Positions 34,501 to 40,521 of a stretch of DNA of 64,000 bases are shown here, one piece after another. The stretch is from Geomonas propionica. GTDB taxonomy: Bacteria; Desulfobacterota; Desulfuromonadia; Geobacterales; Geobacteraceae. The notes beneath the pieces were generated by a model. It saw only the letters and a program-made list of their open reading frames with translations. It had not been told where the DNA came from and searched no databases. Position 1 is the stretch's first letter, and each line of letters opens with the position of its first letter. Location: positions 1-64,000 of the forward strand of contig NZ_JAEMHK010000015.1 of NCBI RefSeq assembly GCF_016458235.1, given 5' to 3'. Position numbers and translations under genes: made by a program.

Positions 34501-34924
34501 GAACGAAGAGCAGACCGCGGCGGTGGTGCGGGATGGATGGTACGCGACCGGCGACCTCGGCATTATGGACGACGACGGATTCATCAGGATCACCGACCGC
34601 ATCTCGCGCTTCAGCAAGATCGGCGGCGAGATGGTGCCGCACGGCGCGGTGGAAGACGAACTGCATGGCCGGCTCGGGCAGACCGGAGTTCTGGCGGTGA
34701 CTGCGGTGCCGGACGAAAAAAAGGGGGAGCGGCTGGTGGTCATCTACACCCGCGGCACAACGGACGCGGCCACCCTGGCCCGGCTCATCTCGGAAAGCGA
34801 ACTCCCCAACCTCTGGAAGCCAGGGCGCGACGGGTACATCGAGGTGGAAAGCCTCCCCATCCTCGGCACCGGCAAGCTGGACCTGAAGGGGCTCAAGGAG
34901 CTGGCGCTCGCCGCAACAAATTAG
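31544..34924 (+). CDS. aas: MFS-acyltransferase-acyl-ACP synthetase fusion (LplT-Aas type)
   Basis: An 1126-residue inner-membrane protein with three parts. Residues 1-400 are an MFS transporter like LplT (opening WLNTTQFLGALNDNILK). Residues about 410-610 are a PlsC acyltransferase with the H-X4-D motif in NHVTWADAL and an EGALTRNG segment. Residues about 640-1126 are an AMP-forming acyl-ACP synthetase with IFSSGSTGEPKGVMLSH, GYGATELSP and YATGDLG. The family takes up lysophospholipid and re-acylates it. In E. coli LplT and Aas are separate proteins; here they form one chain, as in several Proteobacteria. Confidence 0.92.
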   Translation: MSTDTTSSKSFAWLNTTQFLGALNDNILKLVIIFFLIGSHGRVHAGAVTATVGAAFVLPFLLFSAPAGCLADRLPKAKLIVNVKLVEVVVTLLAVVAFALHLEQALYLVIFLMAAHSAFFAPAKYSILPELVAKEELSRVNGAMESCTFMAIIVGTGLASGLAQLVEGRFWLAALFCLAIAVAGLCSARLIGKSECCDANHPVALLPTEILRTIKGVSRDRHLMLAIIGLAWFMFIGAFAQLNLIGYGMERLGLSETHSGYLFLAAALGIGLGSLLAAKLSGRDVEFGIVPLGAAGLTLSPWLLHVLPASLPVSLAVIVCFGISAGVFSLPLQTFIQLRADASMRGEVLAASTFINWIGILFASGLTWLFSGPMGLSAAQGFSIIGALTLALTILSFRILPDFLLRFVALVTMRIFYRLRIIGRDNLPVEGPALLIPNHVTWADALLLTATCQRRIRFVMERSIYNTPVLRSLFRLMGVIPVSSADGKREMLEFIKSARAALDEGYMVCIFAEGALTRNGMMGEFRGGFERIVKGTDYPIIPVYIGGAWGSILSYAHGKLLSRLPAFSPYPVTILFGTPMLAASPAAEVRQKVAELSCDYFASRKEQRRPLPEYFIRTARQHWKRRAVADTSGKNLNYGRTLIGAVALADKLEGLIGTEEHVGLLLPASTGGVLANLALSMLGRVTVNLNFTASEASLRSAIDQCGIRTVITSRAFLEKVPTLPRLEGMVCLEDVAPTISGLDKLAALFKARLYPVSLLLRGNGFHADKSATVIFSSGSTGEPKGVMLSHHNIMSNIEALRMVFRVDLNDNICSALPFFHSLGFTATLWFPLTSGFSSAYHPNPLEGEKIAQVVREHKSTLLLATPTFLLSYLRRAKRDDFASLRLVITGAEKLKSKVADSFEEKFGVRPMEGYGATELSPVISLSLPDVEIDGVRQQGAKEGSVGHPIPGVAIRVVDTESGAILKPGQTGMIEVKGPNVMVGYLGNEEQTAAVVRDGWYATGDLGIMDDDGFIRITDRISRFSKIGGEMVPHGAVEDELHGRLGQTGVLAVTAVPDEKKGERLVVIYTRGTTDAATLARLISESELPNLWKPGRDGYIEVESLPILGTGKLDLKGLKELALAATN

Positions 34925-34997
34925 TTGTCAGGGCAGCCATGTACCGGTATCTTTTGGCCCGTTGCCACAAGCAATGACCAAGCGTCCCCGTCCCATC

Positions 34998-35095
34998 CCC
35001 TCTCCCTCCGGGAGAGGGTGGCCGAAGGCCGGGTGAGGGAAGGCACTCAGTTATTGCAACGCCCTCACCCCGCCCCTCTCCCGGAGGGAGAGGGA
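34998..35095. repeat. Large inverted repeat (CCCTCTCCCTCCGGGAGAGGG type)
   Basis: The left arm (34998-35039) and right arm (35062-35095) share CCCTCTCCCTCC, GGGAGAGGG and GGGTGAGGG in inverted order. Each arm also contains its own short palindrome. It fills the gap between aas and the next gene and could attenuate transcription. Confidence 0.65.
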
Positions 35096-35113
35096 GGTTT
35101 ACTGGAGGATTCA

Positions 35114-36679
35114 ATGAAACTGCGGCTCTACATCCTGCTCTCGCTCCTCGTCACCCTTTCCTGCGCGATCCCCGTCCAGGCCTCTGATTCGCTCAAGGAC
35201 CTGGCCCGAAAGGGGCTTTGCAGCGAAGGGGAGTCCAATAAGCCTTGCACCGGACACTTCCTGGCGGCGCACGGCTGCGGCAAGGCGTCGGTCGAACAGG
35301 GACTGACCAAAGAACTGATAGAGTTCCGCACCCTGGCGGAAGAGGCGCTTTCGCTTCGGGCTGAAACCATAAAGACCGGCGTGCGCATCAAGCAGGAGAT
35401 GGATCAGGGCAAGCCGCTCACCGGCGACGATCTCGCCCTCATCAACCAGGGGATCATCCAGCACATGGCGCTGCGCGAGAAACTGCTGGCCCTGGCCCAG
35501 GCGCACGAGTGCTGGCTGGATGCCAACGATAAAGACCTCGCCACACTCGGCATCACCCCAGAGAACCGTTTGAAAGGAATTATGCTCTCCCTCTCGTCCG
35601 CCCTGGTCCTCTACGACAACTACCTGCTCGCGGTGTCGTTGTTCGAGGGTGACAGCAAGCTGCGCCGCATCCTCAACGAACGCGACCCCGGCTACGCGGT
35701 CAGGAGCGCCGAACTCGCCAAGGTCACCATGAGCTACGACTCCATCTCCAACCGCCAGAGGGTACGCCGGGCCATCAACTTCTACGAGAAGCGGATCAAG
35801 AAGGCTCCGTTCTCTTCCGACACCCTCGCCATGGACTACGTGTCGACGCTGATCAGGCAGAGCCCATCCTACGATATGGTGAAGAAGTGGTCGCCATTTT
35901 ACGTGGTAGGGCGCAAGCTCGGCTTCTTCGGCGCCGTGACCACCGACACCGTGCTCGGGCTGGAGCGGGAAGGGACCAGCCTGTTCAGCATGATCTTCGG
36001 TAACGCGGTGGGGCTGGTAGAGACCCGCAAAGGGAAACTCTACGGTAGCGAGGAGGTGCGGGCGGAGGTGCAGAAGACACTGCAGGCGGGCGACATCCTG
36101 CTGGAAAAGACGCCGTTCCGCCTCACCGACAAGCTCATCCCCGGCTATTGGGGGCATGCGGCGGTGTGGGCCGGTAGCGAGGCCGAGCTGAAGGAACTCG
36201 GCATCTGGGATCACCCCGTGGTGCGCCCCTACCAGGAACAGATCAGAAGTGGCCACCAGGTGGTCGAGGCGTTGCGCTCCGGCGTCGAGATGAACACCGT
36301 GCAGCACTTCCTCAACATCGACAGCATCGGCATCCTGCGCAAGAGCGCCGCCACCCGCTCGGAACGCGCCAACATGGTGATCCAGGCGCTGCGGCAGGTG
36401 GGCAAGCCGTACGACTTCAACTTCGACGTGGAGTCGAAGGGGCGGGTCTACTGCTCCAAGCTGGTTTACCTGAGCTACAGCGGGGTCGATTGGCCGACCA
36501 AGAAGTCGCTGGGGCGCACCACCTTCACGCCTGACGACGTCGCCATCAAGGCGGTCAAGGGGGGATCGCTGCAACTGGTGACCTTCTATCACGAGGGGAG
36601 CCGGGTTAGCGGGAACCAGCTGGATACGATGGCGAAGTTGATGGGGGTGGTTGGCGGCAACAGGGCTGCTGTTCAGTAA
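35114..36679 (+). CDS. YiiX/YebB-like permuted papain-fold protein
   Basis: A 521-residue exported protein. The ATG at 35114 follows TGGAGG and is followed by a signal peptide (LLSLLVTLSCAIPVQASD). The middle (60-310) is helical and unrecognised. The C-terminal domain (about 370-510) resembles the YiiX/YebB NlpC-P60-type family: GDILLEKTP, catalytic-type His in GYWGHAAVW, and Cys in RVYCSKLVYLSYSG. In permuted papain-fold enzymes these act as amidases or acyl hydrolases on peptidoglycan or lipids. The position after aas would fit an envelope lipid role. Confidence 0.82.
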   Translation: MKLRLYILLSLLVTLSCAIPVQASDSLKDLARKGLCSEGESNKPCTGHFLAAHGCGKASVEQGLTKELIEFRTLAEEALSLRAETIKTGVRIKQEMDQGKPLTGDDLALINQGIIQHMALREKLLALAQAHECWLDANDKDLATLGITPENRLKGIMLSLSSALVLYDNYLLAVSLFEGDSKLRRILNERDPGYAVRSAELAKVTMSYDSISNRQRVRRAINFYEKRIKKAPFSSDTLAMDYVSTLIRQSPSYDMVKKWSPFYVVGRKLGFFGAVTTDTVLGLEREGTSLFSMIFGNAVGLVETRKGKLYGSEEVRAEVQKTLQAGDILLEKTPFRLTDKLIPGYWGHAAVWAGSEAELKELGIWDHPVVRPYQEQIRSGHQVVEALRSGVEMNTVQHFLNIDSIGILRKSAATRSERANMVIQALRQVGKPYDFNFDVESKGRVYCSKLVYLSYSGVDWPTKKSLGRTTFTPDDVAIKAVKGGSLQLVTFYHEGSRVSGNQLDTMAKLMGVVGGNRAAVQ

Positions 36680-36682
36680 AAA

Positions 36683-36818
36683 AAGCGGTTACGCAAAAAA
36701 CACAGAGTATCCGCAAAGCACACGAAGAAATCTTTGAGAGGAAAGACGAAAAGCCGTCCCCTTATTCGATTTTCTTCGCGTCCTTCGCGCGTGCTTGGAG
36801 TTCTTTGCGTAACCGCTT
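36683..36818. repeat. About 135-bp inverted-repeat element, copy A
   Basis: The left arm begins AAGCGGTTACGCAAA and the right arm ends TTTGCGTAACCGCTT. Each arm is about 49 bp with CGAAGAA/TTCTTCG inner parts. Copies B (37783) and C (60433) share the same arm sequence. Confidence 0.75.
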
Positions 36819-36827
36819 CAGGGCGAA

Positions 36828-36863
36828 AAGGGGACTGGCACCTGCGGAGCCAGTCCCCTTTTT
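36828..36863 (+). terminator. GGGGACTGGCACC hairpin with T-tract
   Basis: AAGGGGACTGGC (from 36828) and GCCAGTCCCCTT pair perfectly and are followed by TTTTT. It is the same repeat family as 20216, 20518 and 20706, here in a form resembling an intrinsic terminator after the YiiX-like gene. Confidence 0.6.
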
Positions 36864-36880
36864 GCTGCGCGTGCCCCCGC

Positions 36881-36920
36881 GTCCCCCCCTTTGCGAAGGG
36901 GGACAGAGGGGATTTGCCTT
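36881..36920. repeat. GCAAATCCCCC-type palindromic repeat copy
   Basis: CCCCCCCTTTGCGAAGGGGG followed by a GATTTGCC end. It belongs to the family also seen near 80, 1104 and 20591, and abuts the nitroreductase stop codon. Confidence 0.6.
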
Positions 36921-36921
36921 A

Positions 36922-37746
36922 CTAAACCCGGTGGATCAGCGCGCCCCGGTGCTGAACGGTTCGGGCGTACTGGACGGCGGGCTTGCCGAAGGCCATGCAG
37001 TATCCCAAGGTGTGATCCTCCGGGATCCCCAGCGTTGCCTGCGCTTCCGGCACCAGATCGGCAAGGGCGATCCTGGCCAACCCATCCCACACGGTCCCGA
37101 CGCCATTGGCCTGGGCAAAGAGCTCGAAGTAGCTGAGTGCGATGACGCAGTCCTGCATAGGACAGACGGACTTGCTGGACACCGAAGCCACCAGCAGGTG
37201 CGGCGCACCACGGAAAAGCACATCCACTCCCTGCTCCTCCCACAGCTTCACGAAGTCCGCAAAAAAGGCGAGCTGCTCGGGGAGCGCGTTATCCCGCACC
37301 AGGCGCTTGATGCCGGCCAGCAGTTCGTCCCGAAAGGCCGCCAGCTTGTCGCGATCGTCGACGACGGTGAAACGGACCTGCCGGGTGTTGACGCCGGTCG
37401 GCGCGTGCCACGCCACCTCGAGGAGCCGCTGCATCAGTTCCGGCTCCAGGTTCTCCGGCTTGTAACGCCGCACCGAGCGCCGCCCCTTGATCAGGGTCTC
37501 CAGTCGCGCCGGGTCGGGGCGCCAGTCGCCGGTCAGCGGCGTACTCTCGGCCGGGTCGAGACCGAGGATGGAAACGGCGCCGGTCGGGCAAACCGTGAAA
37601 CAGTGCTGGCAACGGTAGCAGCCGGCTTCCTTCTCCGCTGTGATCAAAGGGAACCCGTCCGCCGTATCGATGACATGGGGGGGGCAGTCGGCGACGCAGA
37701 GCCCGCACCGGGTACATTTGTCCTTGGCAATTTTGAAATCCAGCAT
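36922..37746 (-). CDS. Ferredoxin-nitroreductase fusion
   Basis: A 274-residue cytoplasmic flavoprotein starting after AAGGAGAGGAC. The N-terminus (1-62) is a two-cluster ferredoxin: CTRCGLCVADCPP and CYRCQHCFTVCPTG. The rest is a nitroreductase domain with the FMN-binding RRSVRRYKPENL and a C-terminal glycine/proline-rich GIPEDHTLGYCMAFGKP. Such fusions take electrons from ferredoxin to reduce quinones, nitro compounds or other electrophiles. The neighbouring flavoprotein gene and divergent HxlR regulator suggest a redox-stress module. The physiological substrate is unknown. Confidence 0.88.
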   Translation of the reverse strand: MLDFKIAKDKCTRCGLCVADCPPHVIDTADGFPLITAEKEAGCYRCQHCFTVCPTGAVSILGLDPAESTPLTGDWRPDPARLETLIKGRRSVRRYKPENLEPELMQRLLEVAWHAPTGVNTRQVRFTVVDDRDKLAAFRDELLAGIKRLVRDNALPEQLAFFADFVKLWEEQGVDVLFRGAPHLLVASVSSKSVCPMQDCVIALSYFELFAQANGVGTVWDGLARIALADLVPEAQATLGIPEDHTLGYCMAFGKPAVQYARTVQHRGALIHRV

Positions 37747-37782
37747 GTCCTCTCCTTGCAGAACCTAAGACCACTAAGTCAA

Positions 37783-37913
37783 AAGCTGTTACGCAAAGCA
37801 CGTGAAGAATGCGCAAAGAACGGAAAGTAAACTTCTGGGGCTTTTTGTTTTCCCCCAAAAACGTCTTTCTTCGCGTCCTTCGCGGATACCCGGCGTTCTT
37901 TGCGTAACAGCTT
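37783..37913. repeat. About 130-bp inverted-repeat element, copy B
   Basis: The arms start AAGCTGTTACGCAAAG and end CTTTGCGTAACAGCTT, with inner CTTCGCGTCCTTCGCGGATA. It lies between the flavoprotein and nitroreductase genes, which may uncouple their transcription. Confidence 0.75.
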
Positions 37914-37933
37914 CCAGGTTCTTGTTTTCCGGT

Positions 37934-38569
37934 TTACCTTATGAAATTGGTCATGACCTTGGCTTCCTGTTCCGGCTCCGGCACGACGCCCTTGCCGTTT
38001 TCCAAAAGCCTCATCAGCCAGACGATCTTCTTGCCCAGAACGCGCATGATCTGCACCCCTTCCTCGTCCTGCAGCGCCTCGCCCGGCACCCGGCCGTGAA
38101 TGACGTTCCAGTAGTTGGAGGTGGGGACCAGCATCTCCGAGTAGTTCAGGAAGTGGTTCAACTCGTCGAAGGTGGTCACCCCGCCCGAGCGGCGCACTGC
38201 CACCACAGCCGCACCGACCTTGTGGCGCAACAAGCCGCCGTTCACGCCGGAGACGAAGAACGCGCGGTCCAAGAAGGACTTCATGGTGCCGCCCACGCCG
38301 GAGTAGTGCACCGGGGAGCCGAGGATGATTCCGTCCGCCCCTTTCATCTTCTGGACCCACTCGTTCACTTCGTCGTCCTTGACTGCGCACTGCTCGTTCT
38401 GGTTCTTCACACACTGATAACAGGCGACACAGCCGCGAATGGCCTTGTTGCCCACGTGGACGATCTCGACCTCTACACCCTCTTTCTCGAGCTCGGCGGC
38501 CGCCACTTTGATGGCGTGGTAGGTGTTCCCTTCCTTGTTGGGGCTGCCATTGAATGCGACGACTTTCAT
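37934..38569 (-). CDS. Flavodoxin-fold NAD(P)H oxidoreductase / iron-sulfur flavoprotein
   Basis: A 211-residue cytoplasmic protein starting after GGGAGGAGCAGTT. The FMN-binding loop GSPNKEGNTYHAI is at residues 8-20. A Cys-rich loop GCVACYQCVKNQNEQCAVKDD (about 46-66, split here only by convention) matches the cluster site of iron-sulfur flavoproteins. GSPVHYSGVGGTMKSFLDR is the typical second FMN loop. It probably transfers electrons between ferredoxin and small quinones or electrophiles. It is divergent from hxlR. Confidence 0.85.
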   Translation of the reverse strand: MKVVAFNGSPNKEGNTYHAIKVAAAELEKEGVEVEIVHVGNKAIRGCVACYQCVKNQNEQCAVKDDEVNEWVQKMKGADGIILGSPVHYSGVGGTMKSFLDRAFFVSGVNGGLLRHKVGAAVVAVRRSGGVTTFDELNHFLNYSEMLVPTSNYWNVIHGRVPGEALQDEEGVQIMRVLGKKIVWLMRLLENGKGVVPEPEQEAKVMTNFIR

Positions 38570-38676
38570 AACTGCTCCTCCCGTTTAGCCGGTATAGATA
38601 AACCGGACTCTTTTCTTTTTTTGCCGGATGGGCTATATAGGACCATTAGTTCCCAATCGTCAATAACGAACTTTTT

Positions 38677-38710
38677 CGAAACGTAGTACCTATAACGAAA
38701 CACAGTACCT
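38677..38710. promoter_or_regulatory. Direct repeats, candidate HxlR operator
   Basis: CGAAACGTAGTACCT (38677-38691) and CGAAACACAGTACCT (38696-38710) repeat with a 19-bp period between the flavoprotein and HxlR genes. GTACC also pairs with GGTAAC at 38715. A winged-helix dimer could bind here and control both genes. Confidence 0.5.
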
Positions 38711-38735
38711 TTTTGGTAACCATTACAAAGGCGGG

Positions 38736-39104
38736 ATGAGTATGCAGCAGAATCAAGCGACAGCGGAGCTTATGACACTAAGGGACAGGGAGTATAAGTG
38801 CGGCATCGACGTTACGCTGGCGCTGGTGGGCGGCAAGTGGAAGGCGTCCATCCTCTGGCACCTGGCCCAGGAGACCATGCGCTTCTCCGACCTGCAGCGG
38901 CAGTTCTCCGACACCACGAGAAAGATGCTGACCCAGCAGCTGCGTGAGCTGGAAACGGACGGTCTGGTGCACCGAAAGGTCTACCCGCAGGTCCCCCCCA
39001 AGGTCGAGTACTCCCTCACTGACCAGGGGAGAACCATCTTCCCGATCTTGGAACTCATGTGCGACTGGGGACGTAACTACGCTCAAGCAGGGAACCAGGC
39101 GTAG
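38736..39104 (+). CDS. HxlR-family transcriptional regulator
   Basis: A 122-residue winged-helix regulator. It has the HxlR core YKCGIDVTLALVGGKWKASILWHL, with the single conserved Cys near residue 23 that in several members senses electrophiles or disulfide stress, and TRKMLTQQLRELETDGLVHR in the recognition region. It is divergent from the flavoprotein gene and is its likely regulator. The ATG at 38736 follows AAAGGCGGG; a second ATG two codons on is also possible. Confidence 0.88.
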   Translation: MSMQQNQATAELMTLRDREYKCGIDVTLALVGGKWKASILWHLAQETMRFSDLQRQFSDTTRKMLTQQLRELETDGLVHRKVYPQVPPKVEYSLTDQGRTIFPILELMCDWGRNYAQAGNQA

Positions 39105-39142
39105 TGCTCGCTCCTTTCAAAAGGGCTCTCCCTGTAGTGGCA

Positions 39143-39184
39143 CCCTCCCCCTAACCCTAACCCCCTCCCGCAAGGGGAGGGGGG
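39143..39184. repeat. CCTAACCCCCTCCCGCAAGG-type repeat
   Basis: CCCCCTAACCCTAACCCCCT followed by CCCGCAAGGGGAGGGGGG is the inverse of the element at 148-183. It is a small hairpin-forming dispersed repeat. Confidence 0.55.
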
Positions 39185-39210
39185 ATAGACACCGAACCAG
39201 CAAAAATAAA

Positions 39211-39248
39211 GAGCCCCTCCCGTAATCACGGGAGGGGCTCACTTTTTT
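39211..39248. terminator. Bidirectional terminator
   Basis: GAGCCCCTCCCG (39211-39222) and CGGGAGGGGCTC (39229-39240) form a perfect 12-bp stem followed by ACTTTTTT. It lies between the convergent hxlR and the Arg/Pro-rich protein gene. Confidence 0.88.
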
Positions 39249-39269
39249 CATTCACGCGTCAACGTGGCG

Positions 39270-40166
39270 TCAGCGGCCCCGACCTTCATCTCTATCGGGT
39301 CCGCGTCCCGGACCGCCACCCCGCTCACCACCACCGCCTCTTTCCATCCGGTCCATTCTTTCCGGCATCCGCTCAGGCATACGCTCCTGGCGCTCCATGC
39401 GCTGCTCATGCCTTGGTTCGGCGCCCTGCGGCGGACGCTGTTCCATTCGCATCGGTGCCTGGCGCTCGTGCTCCGGCCCACGGTGCATCTGTGCCGGAGG
39501 CGCAGTTGCCGGCCCCCTCATTTCGGGACGTTCCTGGCGCTGCATCGCTGCCGGCGGGCGTTGTTCCACCTCTCTCAGGTGCTTGCGCACCACGGTGTTT
39601 CTTGGTTCATAGCGGTAGCTTTCCCGGTGCAACCGGCGTTGCTGTTCGAAACTCGGGTAGCTGTCACGCGAGTAGCTGCGCTGGTAGGTCGGCAGAGGCG
39701 CCCGCCTCGGGGCACGGCCTCGGTCCCAGCGGTCCCAACCATGTCGGCGCTCTTCCCAACCGCGTCCCCAGTGCTGGCCCCAGCGCGGCGGACGGTCCGG
39801 ACCCCAGCCACGGAAGTAGGGGGGCGGCTCGCGGTAGTAGCGCACCGGAACGCGCAGGATGTAGAGCGGCACCACGAACGGGTCCACCAGCGACCACGGG
39901 CCGTTGTACCAGGAGCTCGCGTACCATGCATCGTTCCAGAAGGCCCAGTACATGCCGTCGTAGAAGAAATAGTTGCCGTAGACATTGGGGGCGTAATAGA
40001 CAGGATATCCGGGGATCGGTCTCAGATCCGGATAGGCGGGAAGGTTTATCCCTATGCTCACGTTGGGAAGACCGATGCCTATGCCAACGCTGACCGCGGC
40101 TGTCGCCGTCGTCGACAGACAGAACAACAACCCCAGTACTATGAAGCCGTAACGCAATTTTCGCAT
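39270..40166 (-). CDS. Secreted Arg/Pro/Met-rich protein of unknown function
   Basis: A 298-residue protein whose ATG at 40166 follows GGAGGACGAC; an upstream ATG four codons earlier lacks a site. Residues 1-24 are a signal peptide. Residues 25-110 are Gly/Tyr/Trp-rich (YFFYDGMYWAFWNDAWY), resembling small outer-surface proteins. The rest (110-298) is low-complexity, rich in Arg, Gln, Pro, Met and Glu with RMPERMPERMDRMERG. I do not recognise a named family with certainty. The composition suggests a secreted or envelope protein binding acidic polymers. Confidence 0.72.
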   Translation of the reverse strand: MRKLRYGFIVLGLLFCLSTTATAAVSVGIGIGLPNVSIGINLPAYPDLRPIPGYPVYYAPNVYGNYFFYDGMYWAFWNDAWYASSWYNGPWSLVDPFVVPLYILRVPVRYYREPPPYFRGWGPDRPPRWGQHWGRGWEERRHGWDRWDRGRAPRRAPLPTYQRSYSRDSYPSFEQQRRLHRESYRYEPRNTVVRKHLREVEQRPPAAMQRQERPEMRGPATAPPAQMHRGPEHERQAPMRMEQRPPQGAEPRHEQRMERQERMPERMPERMDRMERGGGGERGGGPGRGPDRDEGRGR

Positions 40167-40339
40167 GTCGTCCTCCATCTCTCAGTAGGTGTTGTAGTTA
40201 GCTCAAAGGGCGCGTCTTTGTGTGCTGCGCCGCATAACAGCATACCACAAAGTGCCTGATGCAGCCAAAATAGCAGTGCGTGATTCCCCAACAGGGAACC
40301 GTCCCTTTGCGAGCGCGCCTTCGTCCTCTTACTGTAGAA

Positions 40340-40434
40340 GCGAATAATCATTCGCCCTTTTTGCCACACCGGTGCTCTTGCCTGAGGCATTGCCAGGGCG
40401 CGGGTGGCTGGGCGAATATTTATTCGCCCCTACG
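40340..40434. repeat. GGGCGAATATTTATTCGCCC-type repeat pair
   Basis: GCGAATAATCATTCGCCC (from 40340) and GGGCGAATATTTATTCGCCC (40410-40429) are palindromes of a class common in bacterial intergenic DNA. They fill the otherwise gene-free space between 40167 and 40465. Confidence 0.6.
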
Positions 40435-40465
40435 GCGGCCTGGCCAAGACCACATCCCTCAAAAG

Positions 40466-40495
40466 GAGAAGCCACCCCCTTCGGGGTGGCTTCTC
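40466..40495 (-). terminator. Terminator of the cytochrome gene
   Basis: GAGAAGCCACCCC (40466-40478) and GGGGTGGCTTCTC (40483-40495) form a perfect 13-bp stem with a 4-base loop. CTTTTG follows on the minus strand, 27 bases beyond the stop codon. Confidence 0.8.
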
Positions 40496-40521
40496 GGTAC
40501 TGCTTCTGTTACCGCGGGCTG

